From Lysobacterales bacterium (GTDB taxonomy: Bacteria > Pseudomonadota > Gammaproteobacteria > Xanthomonadales > Rhodanobacteraceae): 36,261 nt of DNA. Below, in pieces: positions 29,437 to 36,261 of this stretch. The position numbers and the translations under genes are program-made. The first letter of the stretch is position 1; each line of letters opens with the position of its first letter. Under the pieces are notes generated by a model. The model had not been told where the DNA came from. It did no database searches and worked only from the letters and a program-made list of their open reading frames with translations. Location: NCBI GenBank assembly GCA_014338185.1, contig QUBV01000030.1:1-36261 (forward strand). Direction: 5' to 3'.

Positions 29437-31347
29437 ATGTTGCAGCTGTTGCTGATTGCCGTATCGATGCTGGCACCCGCGCTGGCACCCGCCGCCGGTT
29501 CCGCGTCCGACGTCAAGGCCGTACTGGCTGCCGACAAGGCGGCCAGTGGCGGCACGCGCTGGGATGCCGTCACCAGCCTGGAACTGCAGGGCACGCTGCA
29601 CGCGGGCGGCCTGGACGGCAGCTTTCGCACGCTGCAGGACCTGACCCGTGCACGCAGCGTGACGAGCTACCGGCTCGGACCGGTCGCTGGCGCCGACGGC
29701 TATGACGGCGAGCACGGCTGGACCCAGGATCCCGGCGGCGAGGTGGCCATGCTCGATGCGCCCGAGAGCCGGCGTCGCGCCCGCCGCCAGGCCTGGCTCG
29801 ATGTGCATGGGTACTGGGATCCGCAGCGCTGGCCTGCGCGCTACGGCCCGCTGCAGCGGCGCAGGCTCGACGGCCAGGCCTATGCCGTGATCGAGGCCAC
29901 GCCCGCCGACGGTGAACCGGTGACGCTGTTCTTCGATGTGGCCACGCATCGTCTGGCGCGCATCGTGCAGCCACAGGGACAGGACACCGCCACCACCGTG
30001 CTGTCGGACTGGCGCGAACTGGAGGGGCTGATCCTGCCGTTCCATGTCGTCACCGACTTGACCGACGCCGCCGGGCGCACCGATCCGCGTCGGCGCACCG
30101 AACTGCGCATCGAGCGCGGCCGCGTCAACGTGGCGCTGGCCGATACCGATTTCGCGCCACCGCAGATGACCGAGACCGCGCGCATCGAGCATGCCGACGG
30201 CATCACGCGCGTCCCGTTCGAACTCATCAACAACCACATCTACGTCGCGGGCGCGATCGACGGCAAGCCGGCACGCTTCCTCGTCGACACCGGTGGCGTC
30301 AACCTGCTCACGCCCGCCGCGGCGCGCAAGTTCGGGCTGGTGGCGCAGGGCAAGCTCGCCGCGCGCGGCGTGGGCGAACAGGAGGTCGACCTGGGCATCG
30401 CCCACGCCGGCGCGGTGCGCGTGGGCGATGCGGTACTGTCGCGCCCGGTGTTCTACGTGGTCGACCTTGGCGACCTGGACGCGGTCGAGGGCGTGGTCGC
30501 CGACGGTCTGGTGGGCTACGAGATGTTCCGTCGCTTCGGCGTGACCATCGACTACGGTGCGCGTGTGCTGGTGCTCGCCGAGACGGCACGTTTCGCCCCA
30601 CCGGCCGGCGCCCACCGGCTCGCCTTCGAGCAGGCCGAGCGCATACCGGTGGTGATGGTGACGCTCGACGGCCTGCCGATCCGCACCAGCGTGGACACCG
30701 GTTCGCGATCCTCGCTCACGCTGCACTCGCCGTTCGTGCGTGAGCATGGACTGCTGGCCAGGTACCACGCCGACACCGAGGCCGTGGTTGGCTGGGGCGT
30801 GGGCGGACCCAATCGCGGTCGCCCCGCGCGACTGGGGCGCTTGCAACTGGCCGGCTTCGACATCGACGGTGTCGCGGGTGACCTGTACACGGGAGACAAG
30901 GGCTCGTTTGCGAGCCCCGACCTCGCCGCCAACCTCGGCGGAGGCGTGCTCCGCCGCTTCACCGTCGCGTTCGACTATGCCAACAAGGCCATGTACCTCG
31001 CCCCCAACGCGGCATTGGCCTCGCCCGATCCGTTCGATCGCAGCGGACTATGGCTGCTCGCGACTGGCGCCGGGCTGCAGGTCGCCGACGTGGCCGCCGA
31101 CAGTGCCGCTTCCCGCGCCGGGCTGCGGGTGGGCGACCGTATCCAGGCGATCGCCGGTGAGGCCGTGGCCGCGCGCACGCTCGACCAGTGGCGCCAGCGC
31201 CTGCGCGAACTGCCGCCGGGTACGCGCCTGGCGATCGCCTATCGCCGGGATGGTGACCAGGCCCATGCGACGCTGGTGCTGGCCGAGCGCATAGCCGCAC
31301 GCTGGCAGCCGGCGCCGGTGCCGCGCGGCGCGACCACGGGCCGCTAG
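29437..31347 (+). CDS. exported two-lobe retropepsin-like aspartyl protease with C-terminal PDZ domain
   Basis: This 636-residue protein starts with a signal peptide (about 1-22) and a lipoprotein-carrier-like beta region of about 220 residues. Two retropepsin-like lobes follow. The first has FLVDTGG at 281-287 and the hydrophobic-Gly motif GLVGYE at 357-362. The second has SVDTGS at 418-423 and GGGVLRRF at 501-508. Each lobe supplies one catalytic Asp (D284, D420), so a single chain could form a complete pepsin-like active site. A PDZ domain occupies about 538-618 (SAASRAGLRVGDRIQAIAGE). The ATG at 29437 follows GGGAG. It is divergent from an ArsR-like regulator, and its stop codon overlaps the rlmI stop. 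The likely site is the periplasm; the substrate is unknown. Confidence 0.88.
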   Translation: MLQLLLIAVSMLAPALAPAAGSASDVKAVLAADKAASGGTRWDAVTSLELQGTLHAGGLDGSFRTLQDLTRARSVTSYRLGPVAGADGYDGEHGWTQDPGGEVAMLDAPESRRRARRQAWLDVHGYWDPQRWPARYGPLQRRRLDGQAYAVIEATPADGEPVTLFFDVATHRLARIVQPQGQDTATTVLSDWRELEGLILPFHVVTDLTDAAGRTDPRRRTELRIERGRVNVALADTDFAPPQMTETARIEHADGITRVPFELINNHIYVAGAIDGKPARFLVDTGGVNLLTPAAARKFGLVAQGKLAARGVGEQEVDLGIAHAGAVRVGDAVLSRPVFYVVDLGDLDAVEGVVADGLVGYEMFRRFGVTIDYGARVLVLAETARFAPPAGAHRLAFEQAERIPVVMVTLDGLPIRTSVDTGSRSSLTLHSPFVREHGLLARYHADTEAVVGWGVGGPNRGRPARLGRLQLAGFDIDGVAGDLYTGDKGSFASPDLAANLGGGVLRRFTVAFDYANKAMYLAPNAALASPDPFDRSGLWLLATGAGLQVADVAADSAASRAGLRVGDRIQAIAGEAVAARTLDQWRQRLRELPPGTRLAIAYRRDGDQAHATLVLAERIAARWQPAPVPRGATTGR

Positions 31348-32519
31348 TCGACCCGGCAGAACGCGGCCTTGAGGTAGCGCGATTCGGGCACGTGGGCCAG
31401 CCAGGGATGGTCGGCGCCGGCGCCGGACACCTTGAGCACCTGCACGCTGCGGCCGGCATAGAACGCCGCGCGGCGCAGCATGTCGAGGAATTGATCCTCG
31501 CCCACGAGGCCGGTGCACGAGCAGGTGAGGAACAAGCCGCCCGGCTTGACCGCGGCAAGCGCGAGCTTGTTCATGTCCAGGTATTTCTTGAGCGCGGGGA
31601 TCACCTGCTCGCGGTCGCGCGTCATCTTGGCCGGATCGAGGATCACCACGTCGTACGGATCCTGGCCGCGGTCGCGCAGCCAATGGAAGATGTCGGCCTG
31701 CACGAAACGCACGCGGGCCTTGTTCAGGCGCGCATTGCGCTCGGCCAGTCCGAGAATGTCCTCGTCCAGGTCCACGCCGGTGACCTCGCTGGCGCCACCG
31801 ATGGCCTTGGCGTAGATGCCGAAGCCGCCCGAGTTGCAGCACAGGTCGAGCACGCGCGCGTCCGCGCACAGGCTCGACAGGAACCGGCGGTTGTCGCGCT
31901 GGTCGGCAAAGAAACCGGTCTTGTGCTTGCTGCCGGGAGCGGCGTGGAACTGCACGCCGTGCTCGTGGATCACCACGGGCGCGGGTGCGGGCGGCGTCGC
32001 GCAATCGAAGCTCTCCTGCTTCTGCACGTGGTCCTCGGCGAAGCGGTACAGCCGGGCGCCCGGAAAGTGGTCGAGCAGGCACTGCTGGATCAGCTCGCGC
32101 TGGCGGAACATGCCGGCCGAGAAGTACTCGACCACGAGCATGTCGGCGAAGCGGTCGACCACGAGGCCCGACAGGCCATCGCCCTCGGAGTGGATCACGC
32201 GCCAGGCATCGGTGATGGCATCGAGCTTGAGCACGTCGCGGCGCAGTGCGACCGCGGCCGCGATCCGGCGCGCGAAGAAGTCGGCGTCGACCGCCTCGTC
32301 CGGGTCGGCGGTGAGCACGCGCAGCGAAATGCGCGAATGGCCGTTGTAGAAGCCGCGTCCCGCGAATCGGCCCTCGCGGTCGACGATGTCGACGATGCTG
32401 CCGGGCTTGGGCCTGTCCGCGGGCTTCTCCACCATCTTCTGGAAAATCCACGGGTGGTTGGAGCGGCGTTCGGTCTTGAGCCGGATCAGTGGCAGGGCAT
32501 CGGCGGCAGGTTTTGTCAT
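31344..32519 (-). CDS. rlmI: RlmI-type 23S rRNA (cytosine-5)-methyltransferase
   Basis: This 391-residue enzyme resembles RlmI, which methylates C1962 of 23S rRNA with S-adenosylmethionine. An N-terminal PUA domain spans about 10-75 (RLKTERRSNHPWIFQKM). A central domain follows, then a Rossmann methyltransferase domain with the SAM-binding VLDLCCNSGGFGIYAKA. The substrate motif is DPAKM and the C-terminal cysteine motif is TCSCTG. The length is typical. The ATG at 32519 is the only start that keeps the PUA domain whole. A perfect TATAAT lies only six bases before it, leaving no room for a ribosome-binding site, so the mRNA is probably leaderless. The specific rRNA position is inferred from the family. 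Confidence 0.9.
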   Translation of the reverse strand: MTKPAADALPLIRLKTERRSNHPWIFQKMVEKPADRPKPGSIVDIVDREGRFAGRGFYNGHSRISLRVLTADPDEAVDADFFARRIAAAVALRRDVLKLDAITDAWRVIHSEGDGLSGLVVDRFADMLVVEYFSAGMFRQRELIQQCLLDHFPGARLYRFAEDHVQKQESFDCATPPAPAPVVIHEHGVQFHAAPGSKHKTGFFADQRDNRRFLSSLCADARVLDLCCNSGGFGIYAKAIGGASEVTGVDLDEDILGLAERNARLNKARVRFVQADIFHWLRDRGQDPYDVVILDPAKMTRDREQVIPALKKYLDMNKLALAAVKPGGLFLTCSCTGLVGEDQFLDMLRRAAFYAGRSVQVLKVSGAGADHPWLAHVPESRYLKAAFCRVD

Positions 32520-32525
32520 CGGCAA

Positions 32526-32531
32526 ATTATA
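32526..32531 (-). promoter_or_regulatory. -10 box TATAAT of rlmI, predicting a leaderless mRNA
   Basis: On the minus strand TATAAT is followed by TTGCCG and then the rlmI ATG. A start site six to seven bases after the -10 would fall on or next to the A of the ATG. No -35 consensus is seen 17 bases upstream. Confidence 0.6.
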
Positions 32532-32596
32532 GGTGGCCTGCGGGCGGGTCCGGGCGCGTCCGGCGGCGCGATCGCGCGGTCCACCGCGCGCGGCCC

Positions 32597-32625
32597 TTGC
32601 GCGCGGCGGCGGCACCGGTTAGGGT
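32597..32625 (+). promoter_or_regulatory. promoter of the riboswitch-terC transcript (TTGCGC, 17 bp, TAGGGT)
   Basis: TTGCGC at 32597-32602 and TAGGGT at 32620-32625 are spaced by 17 bases. A start near 32632 would place the conserved riboswitch sequence at the very 5' end of the RNA, as is usual. Confidence 0.4.
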
Positions 32626-32636
32626 GCGCTCCAGCA

Positions 32637-32760
32637 GAAGGGGAGTAGCTCTCCCGTCACCCTGATCGTCAGCACGAGCCGCAAGGCTCCGGTCGGGTGG
32701 GCGCAGACCGGTCCGGCCTGCGCGAGCGAGACCTTCGCCGTCGACGGCGAAGGTGTGTCC
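32637..32760 (+). promoter_or_regulatory. yybP-ykoY manganese riboswitch
   Basis: The RNA begins with AAGGGGAGTAGC (32638-32649), the hallmark of the yybP-ykoY Mn2+-sensing riboswitch. A GATCGTCAGCACG segment follows, then a short hairpin with a GCAA tetraloop (GAGCC/GGCTC, 32676-32689). A GCGAGACCTTCGCC arm then pairs with GGCGAAGGT; this arm is part of a 24-base perfect palindrome at 32731-32754. The downstream gene is a TerC-family transporter, the classic partner of this riboswitch. The 58 bases between the aptamer and the ATG could hide or expose the GAGG ribosome-binding site, so control is probably translational. Exact borders are approximate. Confidence 0.88.
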
Positions 32761-32818
32761 GCAACAAGCGCATCCCACGCGATCGACCCGTGAAACCCCG
32801 GTGTTCGCGAGGTTGTGC

Positions 32819-33772
32819 ATGCATACGATGGCTACCCCCGGCTTGTGGATCGCGTTCACCATGGTGGTGGTGGTGGCGCTGGCAGCCGATTTCTGGGTGC
32901 TCGGGCGCCACGGCGCGCATCGGGTGACGCTGCGCGAGGCGGCATGGTGGAGCGCGGCTTGGATCACGCTCGCGCTCGCCTTCATGGCCGCGCTGTGGTG
33001 GTGGCTCGACGGCCATGGCGGGCGCGCTTTCGCCAACGAGATTGCGCTGGAGTTCCTCACCGGCTACCTGCTGGAGAAGGCGTTGTCGGTCGACAACATC
33101 TTCGTGTTCCTGCTGGTGTTCAACACCTTCGCGGTACCGGCCGAACTGCGCCAGCGCGCGCTCATGCTCGGCGTGATCGGTGCGATCGTGCTGCGTGGCG
33201 TGATGATCTTCGTCGGCGCGGCGCTGGTGGCTCGGTTCCACTGGGTGCTGTACCTGTTCGGGCTGTTCCTGCTGTTCACGGGCGTCAAGATGCTGTTGTC
33301 GGCCAACGACAAGCCCGACCTCGACCACAACCCGGTGCTGCGCTGGATGCGCGGCCACCTGCACATCACGCGCGGGTTCCACGGCGAGCAGTTGCGCGCG
33401 GTCGAGGACGGCCGCCACGGGTTCACGCCGCTGTTCGTGGTGCTGGTGCTGCTGGCCGTGGTCGACGTGGTGTTCGCGGTCGACTCGATCCCCGCGATCT
33501 TCGCGGTCACGCTCGATCCGTTCATCGTGCTCACCTCCAACGTGTTCGCGGTGCTTGGCCTGCGCGCGCTGTTCTTCCTGCTGGCCGGCATGGCCGACCG
33601 CTTCCACCTGCTTGGCTACGGCCTGTCGCTGGTGCTGGTGTTCATCGGCGCCAAGATGCTCATCGCGCACTGGTACAAGATCCCGATCGGGCTGGCGCTG
33701 GGGGTGGTCGCGGTACTCATCGTGGCGTCGATCCTCGCGAGCCTGGCGATCCCGCCGCGCAACAGCGAGTAG
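32819..33772 (+). CDS. TerC/Alx-family membrane protein, probable manganese exporter
   Basis: This 317-residue inner-membrane protein has the TerC family layout with about eight or nine helices. The two conserved acidic motifs are LEKALSVDNIFVF (about 85-97) and VDVVFAVDSIPAIF, each carrying aspartates needed for metal transport. E. coli Alx, of the same type, exports Mn2+ under a yybP-ykoY riboswitch, and the riboswitch in front of this gene supports the same job. Earlier annotation of this family as tellurite resistance is by name only. I chose the ATG at 32819 because GAGG lies six bases upstream. An ATG nine bases later is possible. A rhomboid protease gene follows after 63 bases on the same strand. 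Confidence 0.93.
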   Translation: MHTMATPGLWIAFTMVVVVALAADFWVLGRHGAHRVTLREAAWWSAAWITLALAFMAALWWWLDGHGGRAFANEIALEFLTGYLLEKALSVDNIFVFLLVFNTFAVPAELRQRALMLGVIGAIVLRGVMIFVGAALVARFHWVLYLFGLFLLFTGVKMLLSANDKPDLDHNPVLRWMRGHLHITRGFHGEQLRAVEDGRHGFTPLFVVLVLLAVVDVVFAVDSIPAIFAVTLDPFIVLTSNVFAVLGLRALFFLLAGMADRFHLLGYGLSLVLVFIGAKMLIAHWYKIPIGLALGVVAVLIVASILASLAIPPRNSE

Positions 33773-33835
33773 CGCGCAGCGCCGCGCCCGTGCCCGGCGC
33801 CTTGAGCGCGCGGCGCGCGCCCCCATCCTTGGCCC

Positions 33836-34615
33836 ATGGACATCCGCCCCCTGCCCGAGCCGACCGCGCTGAGCGTCGCGCGCGATCGCGAGCGCATCCG
33901 TTACGCGGCCATCGGCGCGTTCGCGCTGACCGCGGGCCTGTGGCTGCTGTGGCTCGCGACCTGGTTGCTCGGCTGGCCGCTGGATGACCTGGGCATCCGG
34001 CCGCGTGCAGCCAGCGGCCTGCTCGGCATCCTCACCGCGCCGCTCGCGCATGCCTCGTTCGCGCATCTGATGTCCAACACCCTGCCGATCACGGTGCTGA
34101 CCACACTCACGCTGTACTGCTACCCGCGCGCGACGCGCCTTGCGTTGCCGCTGATCTGGCTGTTGTCGGGACTGGGCGTGTGGCTGTTCGCACGCGACTC
34201 GGTGCACGTGGGCGCGAGCGGGGTCGCCAACGGGCTCATGATGTTCCTGTTCCTGGCCGGCCTGCTGCGGCGCGACCGGCTCGCGGTGGCCATCTCGCTG
34301 GTGGTGTTCTTCCTCTACGGCAGCATGCTCGCCTCGGTGGTGCCGACCCAGCCGCACATCAGCTTCGAGTACCACCTGGCCGGTGCGGTCGCCGGCGCAG
34401 TGGCGGCGATCGCGTTCTTCCGCCGCGATCCGCTGCCGCCGCGCAAGCGCTACAGCTGGGAGGACGAACCCGACGAGCCTGCCGCCGACGACGAGCTGGA
34501 GCTGCCGCGCGCGGGCGAGGTGCCGGTGCTGTGGCGGCGCGAGGCGCCGCCGCGGGGCGCGCAGATCATCGTGTTCCGGCAGCGCCCGCCCACGCCGCCG
34601 CAGGACCCGTCCTGA
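33836..34615 (+). CDS. rhomboid-family intramembrane serine protease
   Basis: This 259-residue protein has about six membrane helices and cuts membrane proteins within the bilayer. The catalytic dyad is visible: S128 in GASG (126-129) and H180 in FEYHLAGAVAG. H77 and N81 in FAHLMSN supply the conserved oxyanion-side motif. After about residue 195 a cytosolic tail of about 65 residues follows. It is rich in acidic residues and then Arg and Pro (EDEPDEPAADDELELP), and is longer than in minimal rhomboids. It lies 63 bases after the TerC gene, perhaps in the same transcript, and 71 bases before phhA with a hairpin between. Its substrates cannot be predicted. Confidence 0.92.
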   Translation: MDIRPLPEPTALSVARDRERIRYAAIGAFALTAGLWLLWLATWLLGWPLDDLGIRPRAASGLLGILTAPLAHASFAHLMSNTLPITVLTTLTLYCYPRATRLALPLIWLLSGLGVWLFARDSVHVGASGVANGLMMFLFLAGLLRRDRLAVAISLVVFFLYGSMLASVVPTQPHISFEYHLAGAVAGAVAAIAFFRRDPLPPRKRYSWEDEPDEPAADDELELPRAGEVPVLWRREAPPRGAQIIVFRQRPPTPPQDPS

Positions 34616-34617
34616 GC

Positions 34618-34642
34618 GCGCTGCCGCATGCGCGGGCAGCGC
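34618..34642 (+). terminator. hairpin after the rhomboid gene
   Basis: GCGCTGCC and GGCAGCGC form a perfect 8-bp stem around a 9-base loop, starting three bases after the rhomboid stop. No T-run follows. A TACAGT box at 34651-34656 just beyond could be the -10 of a separate phhA promoter. Confidence 0.4.
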
Positions 34643-34686
34643 CTGCGCGCTACAGTGGCGGTCACGCTTCATTCGGGGGTTGCACC

Positions 34687-35577
34687 ATGTCACCGCAAGC
34701 ACGCCGCGTCGAGAGCCTGCACACCGACAAGGGCTATGTGCCGGTCTACACCACCGCCGTGGTCGAGCAGCCATGGGCGCAGTACACGCCGGTCGAGCAC
34801 GACACCTGGGCGCGCCTGTTCCGGCGCCAGCGCGAGGTGCTGGACGGGCGCTCCTGCGGCGAGTTCTTCGCCAACCAGGAGCGCTTCGGCATGAATGCCG
34901 AGGCGATCCCGCGCTTCGACGACATCAATGCGATCCTTGCGCGCAGCACCGGCTGGCAGATCGTGGGCGTGGAGGGTCTGCTGCCCGAGCTCACCTTCTT
35001 CGAGCACCTGGCCAACCGCCGCTTTCCGGTCACCTGGTGGATCCGCAAGCCCGAGCAGATCGACTACATCGCCGAGCCCGACCTGTTCCACGACCTGTAC
35101 GGCCACGTGCCGCTGCTGCTCGATCCCGCGTTCGCCGACTACATGCAGGCCTACGGCCGCGGCGGGGTCAAGGCGCATGGCATCGGCGCCGACGCGCTCA
35201 TGTACCTCACGCGCCTGTACTGGTACACGGTCGAGTTCGGCCTGATCCGCCAGCGCGATGGCCTGCGCATCTACGGCGCCGGCATCCTCAGTTCCAAGGG
35301 CGAGTCGATCCATTGCCTGGAATCGGCCGCGCCCAACCGCATCGGCTTCGACCTCATGCGCATCATGCGCACGCGCTATCGCATCGACAGCTACCAGAAG
35401 ACCTATTTCGTCATCGACAGCTTCGAGCAGCTCATGCGCGCGACCCAGCCCGATTTCACCCCGTACTACCGCGAGCTGGCCAGCCTGTCGACGATCGCCG
35501 CGGGCGACGTGCTCGACGGCGATGCGGTGATCCAGCGCGGCAGCGGCGAAGGCTGGAGCGTGGACGGCGACGTGTGA
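34687..35577 (+). CDS. phhA: phenylalanine 4-monooxygenase
   Basis: This 296-residue enzyme hydroxylates phenylalanine to tyrosine with O2, Fe(II) and a reduced pterin. The iron ligands are H135 and H140 in DLFHDLYGHVPLL and E183 in WYTVEFGL. The pterin- and substrate-binding region includes FEHLANRRFPVTWWIR and GAGILSSKGES. It lacks the N-terminal ACT domain of animal enzymes, as is normal for bacteria. The ATG at 34687 follows a GGGGG ribosome-binding site. It feeds the tyrosine pathway encoded by hppD, hmgA, fah and maiA about 20 kb away, and folE in this window could supply the pterin precursor. Unlike in Pseudomonas, no pterin carbinolamine dehydratase gene sits beside it. Confidence 0.96.
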   Translation: MSPQARRVESLHTDKGYVPVYTTAVVEQPWAQYTPVEHDTWARLFRRQREVLDGRSCGEFFANQERFGMNAEAIPRFDDINAILARSTGWQIVGVEGLLPELTFFEHLANRRFPVTWWIRKPEQIDYIAEPDLFHDLYGHVPLLLDPAFADYMQAYGRGGVKAHGIGADALMYLTRLYWYTVEFGLIRQRDGLRIYGAGILSSKGESIHCLESAAPNRIGFDLMRIMRTRYRIDSYQKTYFVIDSFEQLMRATQPDFTPYYRELASLSTIAAGDVLDGDAVIQRGSGEGWSVDGDV

Positions 35578-35630
35578 GGAACCCGCAACGCCCGCCGCGG
35601 TCGATGTGGCCTGCCGACCGGAGCCGAGGC

Positions 35631-36261
35631 ATGCGCGTGCGCTGGATCCTGCAAACGACCGTATGGGTCGCCGCCTGCATGGGCGGCGTGGCCCATGCCG
35701 AAATCAAGCTCGCCGCGGCCGACGGCTTCTGGCTCGCCTACGCCGCGCCGTTGCAGGCCACGCCCACCAAGGCCTGGGCCGCGCTCGTGCAGGTGGGCAA
35801 GTGGTGGGATGACGAGCACACCTGGTCGGGCAAGGCCGCCAACCTCAGCCTCAAGCCCACGGCCGGTGGCTGCTGGTGCGAGACCTGGGCGGCCGGCAGT
35901 GCCGAGCATGGTCGCGTACTGATGGCGCTGCCGGGCCGGTTGCTGCGCATCGAGGCCGCGCTCGGTCCGTTGCAGGAGCACGCGCTCAACGGCGTGCTCA
36001 GCCTGTGGCTGCGCCAGGACGACTACGGCAAGGCGCGCATCGAGCTGGAGTACCGCGTCAATGGCGGTTCGGCCAGTGCGCTCGACGCGTTCGCGCCGCA
36101 GGTCGACGACGTGCTCGGCGCACAGTTCGCGCGCCTCGTGCGCTACATCGACACGGGCGATGCGGCGCAGCCGGCCAAGGCCGAACAGGTCGCCGCCGAC
36201 AGCGCGCGCGGTGCGGCCGCACGAGCGGCGATCCTTGAGGAGTGGAAGCAGGAACTCGAGC
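35631..36261 (+). CDS. exported SRPBCC-like protein, 3'-truncated
   Basis: The visible 210 residues begin with a signal peptide (MRVRWILQTTVWVAACMGGV, cleavage near AHA at 21-23) and continue without a stop to the right edge. The mature part reads like an SRPBCC/START-type lipid- or ligand-binding domain: ATPTKAWAALVQVGKWWDDEHTWSG, then a GGCWCETW turn, and RLLRIEAALGPLQEHALNGVLSLWL. The region after about 165 is Ala-rich and helical. Two close cysteines in GCWC could form a disulfide or bind metal. It follows phhA by 53 bases on the same strand. The domain call rests on pattern only, and the function is unknown. Confidence 0.7.
   Translation, partial: MRVRWILQTTVWVAACMGGVAHAEIKLAAADGFWLAYAAPLQATPTKAWAALVQVGKWWDDEHTWSGKAANLSLKPTAGGCWCETWAAGSAEHGRVLMALPGRLLRIEAALGPLQEHALNGVLSLWLRQDDYGKARIELEYRVNGGSASALDAFAPQVDDVLGAQFARLVRYIDTGDAAQPAKAEQVAADSARGAAARAAILEEWKQELE

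Noticed and set aside
1-36261. Mobile element, prophage, CRISPR or defence island
   Set aside because: No transposase, integrase, direct-repeat array, tRNA-flanked insertion or toxin-antitoxin pair was seen; codon bias looks even across the window.

Overview
The window is about 36 kb of GC-rich DNA (roughly two-thirds G+C or more) and nearly every base is coding. The gene set points to a gammaproteobacterium of the Xanthomonadales (Lysobacterales), perhaps a Lysobacter or Rhodanobacteraceae relative. The clues are a large TonB-dependent receptor, a secreted S8 protease ending in an IFxxGFE-type tail, an aromatic amino acid degradation cluster, and many overlapping or tightly spaced genes. This placement is inferred from gene content. 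I found no rRNA, tRNA, CRISPR array, insertion sequence or phage gene.

Region 1 (1-2816, minus strand) is a 2-oxoacid dehydrogenase operon: E1 alpha, E1 beta and the start of E2, which runs off the left edge. A divergent POT-family oligopeptide transporter follows (3191-4675). Region 2 (4754-9727) looks like an N-acetylgalactosamine utilisation locus. A Tat-exported GH109 glycosidase is transcribed away from an operon of agaS (galactosamine-6-phosphate deaminase), a ROK sugar kinase and kbaZ/gatZ. The deacetylase, the catalytic aldolase subunit and a sugar permease are absent from the window.

Region 3 (9669-14532) is tyrosine degradation: a MarR-type regulator divergent from hppD, hmgA, fumarylacetoacetase and maiA. 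A palindrome lies exactly between the -35 and -10 of the hppD promoter. The first step of the same route, phenylalanine hydroxylase (phhA), lies at 34687-35577, and folE, a possible source of pterin precursor, lies at 28060-28662.

Region 4 (14596-20473, minus) holds a CBS-pair protein, a GT2 glycosyltransferase, the peptidoglycan transglycosylase MtgA and a 1183-residue secreted subtilase. Region 5 (20701-26380, plus) holds an unrecognised exported, probably outer-membrane protein, a 984-residue TonB-dependent receptor with a strong terminator, and a fused SpmA-SpmB membrane protein. Region 6 (26433-29345, minus) holds a small membrane protein, a TetA-like MFS exporter, folE and an ArsR-like regulator.

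Region 7 (29437-36261) holds a two-lobed retropepsin-like protease with a PDZ domain, convergent with an RlmI-type rRNA methyltransferase that appears to be leaderless. A yybP-ykoY manganese riboswitch precedes a TerC-family transporter, followed by a rhomboid protease, phhA and a truncated SRPBCC-domain protein at the right edge.

The observations most worth following are the GH109-linked GalNAc locus with an orphan Z subunit, the MarR operator and its possible second copy near 20552, the single-chain bilobal aspartyl protease with its own regulator, the leaderless rlmI promoter and the manganese riboswitch.
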